A stretch of 64,000 nucleotides of DNA from an uncultured Pelagibacteraceae bacterium (GTDB lineage: Bacteria > Pseudomonadota > Alphaproteobacteria > Pelagibacterales > Pelagibacteraceae), in assembly GCA_902546765.1 (NCBI GenBank), contig CACCLG010000001.1:116172-180171 (forward strand), in the 5' to 3' direction. A program made the translations under genes and the position numbers. Under the pieces are notes generated by a model. That model searched no databases. It was not told where the DNA came from and was given only the letters and a program-made list of their open reading frames with translations. This document shows positions 1 to 10,709 of the stretch, in pieces. The first letter of the stretch is position 1. Each line of letters starts with the position of its first letter.

Positions 1-2
1 CA

Positions 3-413
3 AAAAAAAAAATTGAAGGAGATAAAAAAACTCCAATTGGAATATTTGATCTTGGAGATCTTTATTATAGAGCTGACAAATTTAAAAAGCCATTTACAAA
101 TCTGAAAACTTATAAGATTAATAAAAACATGGGTTGGTGTAATGATATTAAAAATAAAAAATATAATAAATTAATCAAAATTAAAAAAAAAATTGGTCAT
201 GAGAAATTATTTCGAAATGATTACAAATACGATTTACTCATACCAATTAAATATAATTACAAAAAAGTTATAGCCAACAGAGGAAGTGCTATCTTTATTC
301 ATCTAACTAAAAATTATAAACCAACTGTAGGGTGTATTGCTATCTCAAAAAAAGATTTTTTAATTTTAATAAAGCTTATTAATAAAAATACTAAAATAAA
401 AATATTAAAATAA
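3..413 (+). CDS. L,D-transpeptidase (YkuD) family protein, 5' truncated by window edge
   Basis: Frame is open upstream of the listed ATG to the window edge (KKKIEGDKKTPIGIFDLGD...); GDKKTPIG and IFIHL...TVGCIAIS match the YkuD catalytic motif. Confidence 0.8.
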   Translation, partial: KKKIEGDKKTPIGIFDLGDLYYRADKFKKPFTNLKTYKINKNMGWCNDIKNKKYNKLIKIKKKIGHEKLFRNDYKYDLLIPIKYNYKKVIANRGSAIFIHLTKNYKPTVGCIAISKKDFLILIKLINKNTKIKILK

Positions 414-419
414 TTTCAA

Positions 420-2132
420 TTAATAATTAAATTCTTTAACCCATTTATCTAATGAGTTTTTAGAGTTAACAAACTCTTTTTTATAATTTTTCCATCTATA
501 CTTTGAATCTGAATATATAGGTTGATTTACCTGGTTGTAGCTAGGAGTGTTAATTATACCTCTTTTCTCAGCGGTTTTGTAAAATTCTTTAACGTTATCA
601 GACCATTGAACTTTCAGAAAGCTTAAAAGAGCTTTAATTGTAACTTCAAAATTTGAAATTACATCTTCATATCTAATAATGTGATAATCCACTTTAAAAA
701 CCTTAATATATTTTTTCCACAGCGACATTGTAAGATCATAAAGTTTTGACGCATCATCTAAATTTAAAAAATTTGCCATAGCATGATTCAACATAAAATT
801 TTGCATGAAACAGCTCAATACACAATCATAAGGGTGTCTTAAAGCTAATATGAATTTTGCGTTTGGGAAAAATCTAAGAATTTCTCCCACATGTACAATA
901 TTAAGAGGCATTTTATCTATTGTGATTTTTTTATCCTTATTTTTTTTATAACTTTCAATTTGATTAAAATAATAACTTCTCATTTCTTTTATCAAATTAG
1001 GATCGGCTTTTTCTAAATCTTCCAAAGTAAAACTTTTATTTATATAAAGACGATCTATAAATCTATTGATTATTGGTATTTCCTCTAAAACCTCAATAGA
1101 TGGGTGGCTTCTTAAAATTGTATCCAACAAAGTTGTTCCGGATCTTGGAAAACCTATCAAAAAATAAGGATCTTTCTTGTTATCTATTACCTCGGGTAGG
1201 TGCCAATCAGATATTTTTGGATTGCTAAAAAAATCTAATCTTTCTTTTGTTGTATTTAAATATATTTTTTTATCAACAGTTGGATCTTTGTATTGATCCA
1301 TTATATTATTTAACATTTGAAATAATTTAAAAGCGTTGTCGTAGTCTCCTAATTTGTCATAACTTTTAGCTAAAACCTCATAACTAGCCTGCTTTTGAAT
1401 TATTTGTTCTGGTAAATATTCAGTCTTTTCTAGTAAACTCACTACTTCTTTATAATTTTTATTTTTAAAAAGGAGCTTTGCTTTAAAAGATTTAATCACT
1501 TGATCGTTTTTAAAAATTATTTCAGCACCATTAATCAAATTACTTAGTTTGTCGTTTTGATTTGATTTATCATATAAATCCATCATATTATTATAAGAGG
1601 GCAAATGATTTGGGTTAATTTCTATGGCTTTTTTATAAAATTTTTCTGAATTTTTATGGTCACCTAATCTTTTAAGAAGGTTTGCTAAATTATAATTCGC
1701 TAAAAGATTTTCTGGATCAATTTCGATAGCCTTCAGATAATTTTTTTTAGCCTCGGGAACCTTTTTGATACTCACATAAGCCATACCAAGATTAGTATAG
1801 GCGATCACGTAATCTTTATTTAAACTGATTGCTTTTTGAAAATATTTTATAGATTTCTCTACCTCATTTAAATTTAAATATACCAAACCTAAATTGTTAT
1901 TTAATTCTGGTAAATTTGGTTTTATAGAAATTGCCGATTCCATATAGCCTTTAGCGTCATTAAAGTTATTACTCTGAACTTTGATTGAGGCTAAATAATA
2001 ATTTGCATCAAAATTGGTAGGAAATTTTTTGAGGATTTTTTTGTATAATTTTTCAGCTTTTTCAAAATTTTTATTTCTGAAGAATTTGTTAGCAAAATCT
2101 AAATTTTCCTTAAAATCATTATTTTTACTCAT
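420..2132 (-). CDS. TPR-repeat protein with C-terminal sulfotransferase domain
   Basis: Multiple TPR-like repeats (NNNLGLVYLNLNEVEKSIKYFQKAISLN) followed by PYFLIGFPRSGTTLLDTIL P-loop and ALRHPYDCVLSCF. Confidence 0.85.
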   Translation of the reverse strand: MSKNNDFKENLDFANKFFRNKNFEKAEKLYKKILKKFPTNFDANYYLASIKVQSNNFNDAKGYMESAISIKPNLPELNNNLGLVYLNLNEVEKSIKYFQKAISLNKDYVIAYTNLGMAYVSIKKVPEAKKNYLKAIEIDPENLLANYNLANLLKRLGDHKNSEKFYKKAIEINPNHLPSYNNMMDLYDKSNQNDKLSNLINGAEIIFKNDQVIKSFKAKLLFKNKNYKEVVSLLEKTEYLPEQIIQKQASYEVLAKSYDKLGDYDNAFKLFQMLNNIMDQYKDPTVDKKIYLNTTKERLDFFSNPKISDWHLPEVIDNKKDPYFLIGFPRSGTTLLDTILRSHPSIEVLEEIPIINRFIDRLYINKSFTLEDLEKADPNLIKEMRSYYFNQIESYKKNKDKKITIDKMPLNIVHVGEILRFFPNAKFILALRHPYDCVLSCFMQNFMLNHAMANFLNLDDASKLYDLTMSLWKKYIKVFKVDYHIIRYEDVISNFEVTIKALLSFLKVQWSDNVKEFYKTAEKRGIINTPSYNQVNQPIYSDSKYRWKNYKKEFVNSKNSLDKWVKEFNY

Positions 2133-2135
2133 AAT

Positions 2136-2804
2136 TTAAACTTTCTTTGCTCTCTCGCCAAATATTTTAGAACCTACTCTGATATAAGTAGCGTTGTTTT
2201 CTATGGCAGGAATAAAATCGGACGACATACCCATGCTTAGTTCATTTAAGCCTAGATCTTTATTTAAATAATTCATCCTCATAAAATATTTTTCAGGATC
2301 TTTATAAATAGGCGGTATGCACATAGTTCCAATTACATTTAAATCTTTATCTAAACAATATTTGTAAAATGACTTTAAATTGTGTGGCTTGATCCCACTT
2401 TTTTGATCTTCATTACCAACATTTACTTGAATAAATAATTTAGGTTTTTTCTCTATTTTTTTTTGCTCCTCAGAGATTTTATTAGCAAGTTTTTCACTAT
2501 CGAGAGAATGAATGTAATCAAATATTTTTAAAGCTAACTTTGTCTTATTAGATTGTAGTTTTCCAACTAAATGGAGTGATAATTTATTATTTTTTGTCTT
2601 AATATCAGTCCATTTTTCAATAGCTTCTTGAACCTTATTTTCTCCATAGTCTGTATGACCGTAATCGATTAAAGGGTTTATATGACTTATTTCAAATGTT
2701 TTTGAAACAGCAATAATTTTGATATTATTTTTGTTGTTAGTTTTTTCTCGATTTGCTTTTATTAAACGTTGTATGTTGTTTAAATTTATTATTGATTGAT
2801 GCAT
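2136..2804 (-). CDS. yggS: YggS family pyridoxal phosphate homeostasis protein
   Basis: IAVSKTF, YGENKVQEA, HLVGKLQSNK, GMSSDF, RVGSKIFGER motifs. Confidence 0.92.
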   Translation of the reverse strand: MHQSIINLNNIQRLIKANREKTNNKNNIKIIAVSKTFEISHINPLIDYGHTDYGENKVQEAIEKWTDIKTKNNKLSLHLVGKLQSNKTKLALKIFDYIHSLDSEKLANKISEEQKKIEKKPKLFIQVNVGNEDQKSGIKPHNLKSFYKYCLDKDLNVIGTMCIPPIYKDPEKYFMRMNYLNKDLGLNELSMGMSSDFIPAIENNATYIRVGSKIFGERAKKV

Positions 2805-3383
2805 AGATTATTTAAAAAATACTACTTTATAGATAGATTTAATACTACAGAACTTAAAAATTTAAACTCAAATACAACTATAATTTATAGAAACTATGCA
2901 AAAAAGCTTGATATAATTGAACTTCTGAGGATTAAAGAATTTTGTAAAAAGAGAAATATAAAGATTTGTTTAGCAAATAACTTTGGGCATGCTGTAAGAT
3001 TTGGTTTTGATGGTGCTTATATTCCTTCATTTAATAAGAGCCTTAAACATTTAAATTATAGTTTAAAAAAAAATTTTATAGTTTTAGGATCTGCACACAA
3101 TATTAAAGAAATACGATTGAAAGAAAAACAAAAAGTTAATCTAATTTTTATTTCATCAATATTTAAGAAAAATAAAAATTACCTTGGGCTTTATAGATTT
3201 AAAAACTTAGAAAAATTAACTAAAACTAGTATAATTGCTCTTGGAGGTATCAATAAAAAAAATATTAAAAAGCTTTCTTTAACATATTGTGTTGGTTTTG
3301 CTGGAATAAGCTATTTTAATAGATTTAGTCAAAAAAAAGGCCCCTTAAAAGGGGCCTTTAATTTAATTATGTCAAATAATTAG
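2799..3383 (+). CDS. Thiamine-phosphate synthase/TenI-like TIM barrel protein (divergent)
   Basis: FGFDGAYIPS, VLGSAHNIKEI, IIALGGINKKNI, GFAGISYF resemble the TMP synthase fold; canonical motifs partly degenerate. ATG at 2799. Confidence 0.6.
   Translation: MHRLFKKYYFIDRFNTTELKNLNSNTTIIYRNYAKKLDIIELLRIKEFCKKRNIKICLANNFGHAVRFGFDGAYIPSFNKSLKHLNYSLKKNFIVLGSAHNIKEIRLKEKQKVNLIFISSIFKKNKNYLGLYRFKNLEKLTKTSIIALGGINKKNIKKLSLTYCVGFAGISYFNRFSQKKGPLKGAFNLIMSNN
3331..3359 (-). terminator. Rho-independent terminator of the porin gene, embedded in the 3' end of the convergent CDS
   Basis: AAAGGCCCCTT-AA-AAGGGGCCTTT inverted repeat followed (minus strand) by an 8-T run. Confidence 0.85.
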
Positions 3384-4330
3384 AATGCAAAAGTTAAATT
3401 AACTTCTGTTGCGTCTCTATCATCAGTCGGTGTTCCAGCTACGTTGTCAATTGAATGACGTGAAGCAGTTATTGACATTGAACCATTTGTCCAAGATACA
3501 CCAATTGCATCTGCTTCTTGGTCTGATTTACTTGCACCTGATTCAAATTCAACAGTTGAAGATCCGTATGAAATTGAAATGTCTTCGCTTACTGCATAAG
3601 AAACACCCCAAGCTTCAAACTCTGTATCTGAGTTAGCTGTTTGACTATCAGATTCGTTTGCTTGGAAACCAATAGTGAATGCATCCATTGCATATGTTGC
3701 ATAGAAAACAGTGTTTTCTACAGTAGCATCTGCAGTAGTGTTGTTATCTTCCATTGCAGCACCAATGTTTAAACCTTCAACACCAGTAAATGCAATACCA
3801 GCACCTGTCGTGCTGTCATTTGCACCACTTTCACTTGGCTTGTAGTTTAGCTTGATTTCTACACCATCCATCAACGCTTTGTTTGTGTAGATAAATGAAT
3901 CGTCACCAGTTTGTTGTGATACTGGACCTGTTTCTCCACCACCACCTTTGATATCCCAAGACTCTTCATTGGCAGCTGGAGTTTTATCATCCCAAGAACC
4001 TACAGCACCATTTCCTGAAGTACCATTGCTTGCAAATCTAAGTGTACCAGCATCTCCCATGTCTACATCGAAATGAGCGTTGTAGTTAACTTGTGTTCTA
4101 CCAGCCATGTTATTATAGTAACTTACTGTAAAACCGTTATCTAACTCAGCAGAACCTGTGAAAGAGATAGTAGTTTTTTGAGTCAATTTAGAGCCACCAT
4201 TGTCAGCTCCAGAATTTCCTACATATGTAATACCAGCTGTACCAGTAACATCTAATGACCCAGCAACAGCTGAAGATGATACAAGAGCAGTACCTAATGC
4301 AGTCAATCCTATTTTTTTAAGATTGTTCAT
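3380..4330 (-). CDS. Outer-membrane porin-like beta-barrel protein
   Basis: Signal peptide MNNLKKIGLTALGTALVSSSAVAGS, alternating beta-strand pattern, C-terminal aromatic (ATEVNLTFAF); AAAGGAG Shine-Dalgarno upstream. Confidence 0.85.
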   Translation of the reverse strand: MNNLKKIGLTALGTALVSSSAVAGSLDVTGTAGITYVGNSGADNGGSKLTQKTTISFTGSAELDNGFTVSYYNNMAGRTQVNYNAHFDVDMGDAGTLRFASNGTSGNGAVGSWDDKTPAANEESWDIKGGGGETGPVSQQTGDDSFIYTNKALMDGVEIKLNYKPSESGANDSTTGAGIAFTGVEGLNIGAAMEDNNTTADATVENTVFYATYAMDAFTIGFQANESDSQTANSDTEFEAWGVSYAVSEDISISYGSSTVEFESGASKSDQEADAIGVSWTNGSMSITASRHSIDNVAGTPTDDRDATEVNLTFAF

Positions 4331-4528
4331 ATTAATTACTCCTTTATTAAATTGTTAATATTAATATTAAACAGTGTTCTTTTATCAGGTATAAAGTTGT
4401 TGAATCTCAAATTTTTGTTGATTTATGTGTTATTTTTATAACTGTTGCATTTTTGCATCATTTTGGGATTTTTCAGTAAAAATTGACTATTTATGATTAA
4501 TAATAAATAAAAACATAAAATTTAAAAA

Positions 4529-5080
4529 ATGAACAAAAATCTCAAAAAAATTCTTATTTTATGCTCTTTATTTGCATTTCTAAATGCATGCGGAATGGGA
4601 GCAGATGCTAGACAATTCCCCCCAGATGCAGAGTCAAGAGTAAAGAAAAATATCGAGGAAGGACGTGGATTTAGATTGTTTGATGATGATAAAAAAGGTG
4701 GTTCTGGAAATTTTGATTTTGCGAGCTCAAATAGTTTATGGAGGGCATCTCTTGATACAATTGATTTTATGCCATTGGCTTCAGCGAATTATAGTGGTGG
4801 AATAATAATAACAGATTGGTATTCAAGCGATATAGGATCCGCAGAGTCTATAAAAATATCAATAAGATTTCTTACAAATGAGATAGTCTCTAATGCGCTT
4901 GATATAAAAGTATTTTACAAAAAATGTGCTTCTGTTGAAAGTTGCAAAATAATTGAGAAATCAGAGAATATAAAAAAAGAATTAACAAAGAAAATCTTAA
5001 CTAAAGCGGCTGTATACGAAAAAGAGACTAAAATTAAAAATTTTAAGCCTTATAAAGGTAAAGTCACTACTAGAGATTAA
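4529..5080 (+). CDS. DUF3576 family lipoprotein
   Basis: Lipobox-like LNAC; SLWRASLDTIDFMPLASANYSGGIIITDWY typical of DUF3576. Confidence 0.75.
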   Translation: MNKNLKKILILCSLFAFLNACGMGADARQFPPDAESRVKKNIEEGRGFRLFDDDKKGGSGNFDFASSNSLWRASLDTIDFMPLASANYSGGIIITDWYSSDIGSAESIKISIRFLTNEIVSNALDIKVFYKKCASVESCKIIEKSENIKKELTKKILTKAAVYEKETKIKNFKPYKGKVTTRD

Positions 5081-5089
5081 AATTCATAA

Positions 5090-7633
5090 GTGGAACAAAA
5101 CAATAGATATAATTTTAAGATTGTAGAAGATAAGTGGCAAAGTTTGTGGGAGAAAAATAAAACTTTTAAAACTACTTTAGATAAGAGTAAAAAAAAATTT
5201 TACTGCCTTGAAATGTTTCCTTACCCATCAGGTAAAATCCACATGGGTCATGTTAGAAACTATACGATAGGGGACGTCCTTTCAAGATATAAAACTCTTC
5301 AAGGTTATAACGTACTTCATCCGATGGGATGGGATTCATTTGGTTTACCAGCAGAAAATGCCGCAAAACAAAATAATTTAGATCCTAAAGAATGGACTGA
5401 GAAAAATATATCTGTGATGAAATCTCAATTAAAAAAATTGGGCCTATCCATTGATTGGGATCGAGAAATTTCAACTTGTAGTGAGGACTATTATAAACAT
5501 CAACAAATGTTCTTTTTAGAGCTTTATGAAAAAGGATTAGTTTACAGAAAAGAGAATTTTGTAAATTGGGATCCTGTTGATGAAACTGTATTAGCAAACG
5601 AGCAAGTAATTGATGGCAGGGGTTGGAGATCAGGCGCAATTGTCCAAAGAAAAAAGCTTAATCAGTGGTTTTTTAATATTTCAAAATTTTCAGATGATTT
5701 ATTAGAAGGACTAAATGAATTAAAAAATTGGCCAAATAAAGTTAAAGTTATGCAACAAAATTGGATTGGAAAATCTTTTGGTTGTGAGCTAAATTTTAAG
5801 ATAGAAGGTAATTTACCTGTTAATGAAATAAAATGTTTCACTACGAGACCAGATACTTTATTTGGCTTTTCATTTTTGGCTCTTTCGCCAGACCATCCAA
5901 TATCAAAGCATTACGAGAACGATCCAGAGTTTATAAAATTTAAAGATGAATGCTCAAAAACAGGTACGACAGAGGAATCTTTGGCAATGGCTGAGAAGAT
6001 AGGTTTTAAAACAAGTTTGAAGGCTATAAATCCATTTAAAGAAAACGAAAGAGTTCCAGTTTACTTTGCAAATTTTGTGCTAATGGATTATGGATTTGGT
6101 GCTGTATTTGGTTGTCCTGGTCATGATCAAAGGGATTTTGATTTTGCAAAGAAATATAATCTTACAATAAAAACAGTTGTCAGACCAAAAGATATAGAAA
6201 ATTTTGAGGTAAAAACAGAGGCATTTCCTGGGGAAGGTATAATGGTAAACTCAGAATTTTTGAATGGTCTCAAAGCACCCAACCAATCGGTAATAGAAGC
6301 TATAAAAATTTTACAAAAGAGAAAAATTGGAACAGAAAAAATCAATTTTAGATTAAAAGATTGGGGCGTTTCAAGACAAAGATATTGGGGATGTCCAATT
6401 CCTATCGCTTATAATGAAAAAGGTGAAATTAAAACAATTCCAAAAGATCAACTGCCAGTAAAACTTCCAACAAATATTAATCTTAATTTTAAAGGAAATC
6501 CATTAGACAACAATGAAAGCTGGAAGATCATAGATATTGAGGGGAAAAAATATTATAGAGAGACTGATACCTTAGATACTTTTGTAGACTCATCCTGGTA
6601 TTTTTTAAGATTTTGTTCTCCTAAAAATGATAAGTACGGTTTTGATTTGGATGAGATAAATTATTGGATGCCAGTAGATCAATACATTGGTGGTGTAGAA
6701 CACGCCATTCTTCACTTGTTATATTCAAGATTTTTTATGAGATCTATAGCTTACAATAATGATAAATTTAAATTTAAAGAACCATTTGAAGGTCTATTCA
6801 CTCAAGGTATGGTTTGTCACGAAACTTACAAAGATGAGAATAATAATTGGCTAAGTCCTGACGAAGTAGAACTAAGAGGAAAACATTATTATGTCAAATC
6901 TGATTCTTTAACAAAAGTAATTGTGGGGCCTTCAGAGTCAATGTCAAAGTCTAAAAAAAATGTAATTGACCCCGAAAATATAATAAATAATTATGGTGCC
7001 GATGCTGTAAGATTTTTTATACTCTCAGACAGTCCTCCTGAAAAAGATGTTCAATGGTCAGACCAGGGAATGTTATCTTCTTACAAGTTTGTGCAAAAAT
7101 TTTGGGGACTACATCAGAAAATTAAAAATAATATTGTAGAAAACTATAATGGTAAAGAAGATGTAGTTTTAAAAAAATTTACTAACCAACTAATAGGTAA
7201 AATTACTCATAATCTTAATAACTTTAGTTATAACGTTATGATAGCAAACATGCATGAAACTTATAACTTCCTTCAAAAACATCTTGAAAACAATTTAAAT
7301 TCAAATGATCTAAGTGAATGTTATAAAAAGATTTTAGTTATATTTTCTCCAGTTTTGCCTCATCTAATAAACGAGTGTTTAAGCGAATTAAATTATGAAA
7401 AAAATAATTTGTGGCCAGAAACAGAGGAAAAATATTTAGAAAAAACCAACATTGATTATGTAATTCAAATCAATGGTAAAAAAAGATCATTAATAAATGC
7501 TGAAAAAGATCTTAAACAAGAATTATTATTTGATCTTGTTAAAAAAGATAAACTGTTGGATAAATATTTAAAAGATATAACTATAAAAAAAATTATTTAT
7601 GTAAAAAATAGGTTGATGAATATATTAATATGA
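5090..7633 (+). CDS. leuS: Leucyl-tRNA synthetase
   Basis: [26 protein letters not shown], editing-domain motifs; GTG start. Confidence 0.97.
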   Translation: MEQNNRYNFKIVEDKWQSLWEKNKTFKTTLDKSKKKFYCLEMFPYPSGKIHMGHVRNYTIGDVLSRYKTLQGYNVLHPMGWDSFGLPAENAAKQNNLDPKEWTEKNISVMKSQLKKLGLSIDWDREISTCSEDYYKHQQMFFLELYEKGLVYRKENFVNWDPVDETVLANEQVIDGRGWRSGAIVQRKKLNQWFFNISKFSDDLLEGLNELKNWPNKVKVMQQNWIGKSFGCELNFKIEGNLPVNEIKCFTTRPDTLFGFSFLALSPDHPISKHYENDPEFIKFKDECSKTGTTEESLAMAEKIGFKTSLKAINPFKENERVPVYFANFVLMDYGFGAVFGCPGHDQRDFDFAKKYNLTIKTVVRPKDIENFEVKTEAFPGEGIMVNSEFLNGLKAPNQSVIEAIKILQKRKIGTEKINFRLKDWGVSRQRYWGCPIPIAYNEKGEIKTIPKDQLPVKLPTNINLNFKGNPLDNNESWKIIDIEGKKYYRETDTLDTFVDSSWYFLRFCSPKNDKYGFDLDEINYWMPVDQYIGGVEHAILHLLYSRFFMRSIAYNNDKFKFKEPFEGLFTQGMVCHETYKDENNNWLSPDEVELRGKHYYVKSDSLTKVIVGPSESMSKSKKNVIDPENIINNYGADAVRFFILSDSPPEKDVQWSDQGMLSSYKFVQKFWGLHQKIKNNIVENYNGKEDVVLKKFTNQLIGKITHNLNNFSYNVMIANMHETYNFLQKHLENNLNSNDLSECYKKILVIFSPVLPHLINECLSELNYEKNNLWPETEEKYLEKTNIDYVIQINGKKRSLINAEKDLKQELLFDLVKKDKLLDKYLKDITIKKIIYVKNRLMNILI

Positions 7634-8103
7634 CAAAACAATTTTTTAAATTAATCTCTCTTTTTACCATATTATTTTTTTTAAATGGATGTGGGTTCAA
7701 ACCAATCTTAGCTGGGTCTGATTATAATTTTTTAATTCAAATTGATAGTATGTCAGGTAATGGTCTAATAAATTCAAAGATTGAAAACAAATTGAAAGTG
7801 CTAGATGGAACAAAAAAAATCTATAAAGTGAATTTAAATTCTAAGGAAATTAAAAATATTCTATCTAAAGATTCTAAGGGAGACCCAAGTATTTTAGAGC
7901 TTGTAATAAATTTAAATTATAAATTAAGTGAAAATGGAAAAATTTTAGTAAATAGGAGTTTAACTCAAAGATCCAGTTATAATAATATATCAGATAAATT
8001 TGAGCTTAGTAAGTCAGAGGAAATTTTAAAAGATAATTTAGTGGAAAACTTAGTTTCAGATATAATTAATTCAGCAACAAATTTAATGATTAATGATAAT
8101 TAA
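7630..8103 (+). CDS. lptE: LPS-assembly lipoprotein LptE
   Basis: Lipoprotein signal [10 protein letters not shown] and position between leuS and holA. Confidence 0.8.
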   Translation: MTKQFFKLISLFTILFFLNGCGFKPILAGSDYNFLIQIDSMSGNGLINSKIENKLKVLDGTKKIYKVNLNSKEIKNILSKDSKGDPSILELVINLNYKLSENGKILVNRSLTQRSSYNNISDKFELSKSEEILKDNLVENLVSDIINSATNLMINDN

Positions 8104-9067
8104 ATCTTTTGAGGTTAACAAAGCTAAATTTTTAAACTTTAGATCAATACTTTTATATGGCCTTAATAAAGGTTTTAAAGAAGAGGTGATAAAAACCAAT
8201 ATTTCATTAGGTTTTTCAGGAGAAATATTACGTTATGAAGAGCCAGAAGTATTAGAAAATAGAGATACTATTCTTGAAGGTTTTATAAATGGGTCATTAT
8301 TTGGTGAGACAAAGATGATGATTATTTCAAGATCTTCTAACAAAATACTTGGTTTTATAGAGGAATTTTTAGAGAGAAATATATTAAATGTACAAATAGT
8401 ATTAAACTCTGAAAACTTAGATAAAAAATCAAAGCTGCGAGCTTTATTTGAAAAAGATAAAAAATTAGCATGCATACCATTTTATGAAGACAACAATCAA
8501 AGTCTAAATATTTTTGCAATTAAATTTATAAAAGAAAAAAATATAAAAATTTCACAAGAAACTATAAATTTGATTGTAGAAAGAGCACGAGGAGATAGAG
8601 GTAATTTAAATAATGAACTTCAAAAGTTAGAAGCTCTATCTATAACAAGAAAAAAAATCACACAGGAAGATGTATTTAATTTAACCAATCTTGCAGAAGA
8701 TTATGGAATATTTGAACTCGTAGACAATTATTTAGCAAAAAATAAGGTAAAGGTTTCAAAAATTCTAAATGAAAATAATTTTGTAAATGATGATAGCATT
8801 TTAATACTTAGGACTTTGCTAAATAGGTCAAAAAGGCTTTTAAAATTAAAGAATATTCAAAAAGAAAAAAATAATATTGATGAAGTAGTTTCATCTTATA
8901 AACCACTAATATTTTGGAAAGAGAAAGATTTGGTAAAACAACAAATTAAAAATTGGTCTGAAAAAGAGATTAGAGAAAAAATTTATCAAATATCTAATTT
9001 AGAAATTTTGATCAAAAGGAATACGTCTTCTATAAATCTTGTATCAGACCTAATTAGCAATTATTAA
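8093..9067 (+). CDS. holA: DNA polymerase III subunit delta
   Basis: LLYGLNKGFKEE; ARGDRGNLNNELQKLEAL; operon context leuS-lptE-holA. Confidence 0.9.
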   Translation: MIIKSFEVNKAKFLNFRSILLYGLNKGFKEEVIKTNISLGFSGEILRYEEPEVLENRDTILEGFINGSLFGETKMMIISRSSNKILGFIEEFLERNILNVQIVLNSENLDKKSKLRALFEKDKKLACIPFYEDNNQSLNIFAIKFIKEKNIKISQETINLIVERARGDRGNLNNELQKLEALSITRKKITQEDVFNLTNLAEDYGIFELVDNYLAKNKVKVSKILNENNFVNDDSILILRTLLNRSKRLLKLKNIQKEKNNIDEVVSSYKPLIFWKEKDLVKQQIKNWSEKEIREKIYQISNLEILIKRNTSSINLVSDLISNY

Positions 9068-9912
9068 TAGTTTTCCTTGATTATCTTGATTAATCGATCA
9101 AGTTGATCAAGACCTTTATACTCAAAAATTAATGTGCCAGTATTATTTTTTTTATTATTTAAAAATACTCTCATTCCAATTTTAGAACTTATTTGATTTT
9201 CAATATCTATTGAATTTGTATCTTTTGATATATTTGAACTTTTATTACTCTTTACCAATCTCACAAGAGCTTCTGCTTGTCTTACTGATAATTTTTTTCT
9301 TATTATTTTCTCAGCTAATAACACAGAGTTATCTAAGCCAACTAAAATCTTGGCATGACCCGGGGATATTTTGTCATTGATGATGTGTTCAATCACCTTA
9401 GCTGGAAGACTTAACAATCTAATACAATTGGATATATGAGCTCTACTCTTCCCAATAAATTTCGCAACTTTGTCTTGATCATAATTAAATTCATTGATTA
9501 ATCTTTGATATCCCTCAGCTTCCTCTATAGGGTTAAGATCTTTTCTTTGAACATTTTCAACAATTGCAAATTCAAGAGACCTAAGATTGTCTACATTAAG
9601 AATTACTACTGGGACTTCGTTCAAACCAGCATTTTGGGCTGCTTGCCATCTTCTTTCTCCTGCTATCAATTCATATTTGTCATTGCTATCTTCTGATGCT
9701 CTTACAATTATTGGCTGAATAATTCCTCTTTCACGAATTGATGCTGTGAGTTCTTCTAAGCTGTTTTTGTCAAAGTTTTTTCTTGGTTGATATTTGTTTG
9801 GAATAATAGAACTAATCGATATTTTATTATTTGTAATCTTTACATCGCTATCTCCAATCAAGGATGATAAGCCTCTTCCTAATCCTTTTTTATTTTTAAA
9901 TGGATTTATCAT
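9064..9912 (-). CDS. parB: Chromosome partitioning protein ParB
   Basis: GLGRGLSSLIG, NKYQPRKNFD, ELIAGERRWQAAQ, GKSRAHISNCIRLL. Confidence 0.97.
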   Translation of the reverse strand: MINPFKNKKGLGRGLSSLIGDSDVKITNNKISISSIIPNKYQPRKNFDKNSLEELTASIRERGIIQPIIVRASEDSNDKYELIAGERRWQAAQNAGLNEVPVVILNVDNLRSLEFAIVENVQRKDLNPIEEAEGYQRLINEFNYDQDKVAKFIGKSRAHISNCIRLLSLPAKVIEHIINDKISPGHAKILVGLDNSVLLAEKIIRKKLSVRQAEALVRLVKSNKSSNISKDTNSIDIENQISSKIGMRVFLNNKKNNTGTLIFEYKGLDQLDRLIKIIKENY

Positions 9913-10709
9913 GCAGCTGTCTCAATTTCTTTTTCTTGTTCTAGAAATTCTTCAGTGAAACTAAAATACGCTTTACTACCTGGACAAAGCTTATCATAGA
10001 TTAACACTGGAACTCCATGAGAGGGGGCCTCTGATAACCTTACATTTCTCGGCACTGCTGTGTTGTAAACTTTTTCTTTAAAAAAATTTCTAGCTTCCGT
10101 CTCAACCTGACTGGACAACTTATTTCTCTTATCATACATCGTAAGGAGGATACCTCTTATCTCAAGGATAGGATTTAAATTCGATTTAATCCTTTCAATA
10201 GTTTTCATTAATTGAGTTAGGCCCTCTAAGGCGAAAAACTCCGTTTGAAGTGGTACTACCAAAGCATCAGAGGCAACTAATGCCATAATTGTGAGAAGAC
10301 TAAGAGAAGGAGGGCAGTCAATTAGTATATAATGATAGGATGCTCTAGAATCATTTAAAATAGAGGCTAATTCATCTTTTAATTTAAATGCTCTTCGTCT
10401 GTCACCAGCAGTTTCAACCTCAAGTCCTGATAAATCTACGTTGGAAGTAATAATATCTAGGTTTTCAAATTCCGTTTTTTGTATCACATCAGATATTTTT
10501 TTGTTTCCATTTAAAACGCTATAAATTGTATTATTAGATGTACCTGAGTTAGATAATCCAAGACCTGTTGTGGCATTTCCTTGTGGGTCAAGGTCAATCA
10601 CAAGAATTTTTTTTTCTTTAAGAGACAAACCGGCGGCCAAATTAATTATTGTTGTGGTCTTTCCCACTCCTCCTTTTTGGTTTATGACCGAAATAATTTT
10701 TCTATTCAT
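9909..10709 (-). CDS. parA: Chromosome partitioning ATPase ParA
   Basis: NQKGGVGKTTTIINLA deviant Walker A. Confidence 0.97.
   Translation of the reverse strand: MNRKIISVINQKGGVGKTTTIINLAAGLSLKEKKILVIDLDPQGNATTGLGLSNSGTSNNTIYSVLNGNKKISDVIQKTEFENLDIITSNVDLSGLEVETAGDRRRAFKLKDELASILNDSRASYHYILIDCPPSLSLLTIMALVASDALVVPLQTEFFALEGLTQLMKTIERIKSNLNPILEIRGILLTMYDKRNKLSSQVETEARNFFKEKVYNTAVPRNVRLSEAPSHGVPVLIYDKLCPGSKAYFSFTEEFLEQEKEIETAA

Noticed and set aside
4355-4370. AT-only 16-bp palindrome TTAATATTAATATTAA in the porin 5' region
   Set aside because: Low-complexity A/T palindromes are expected often at this composition; no further support beyond location
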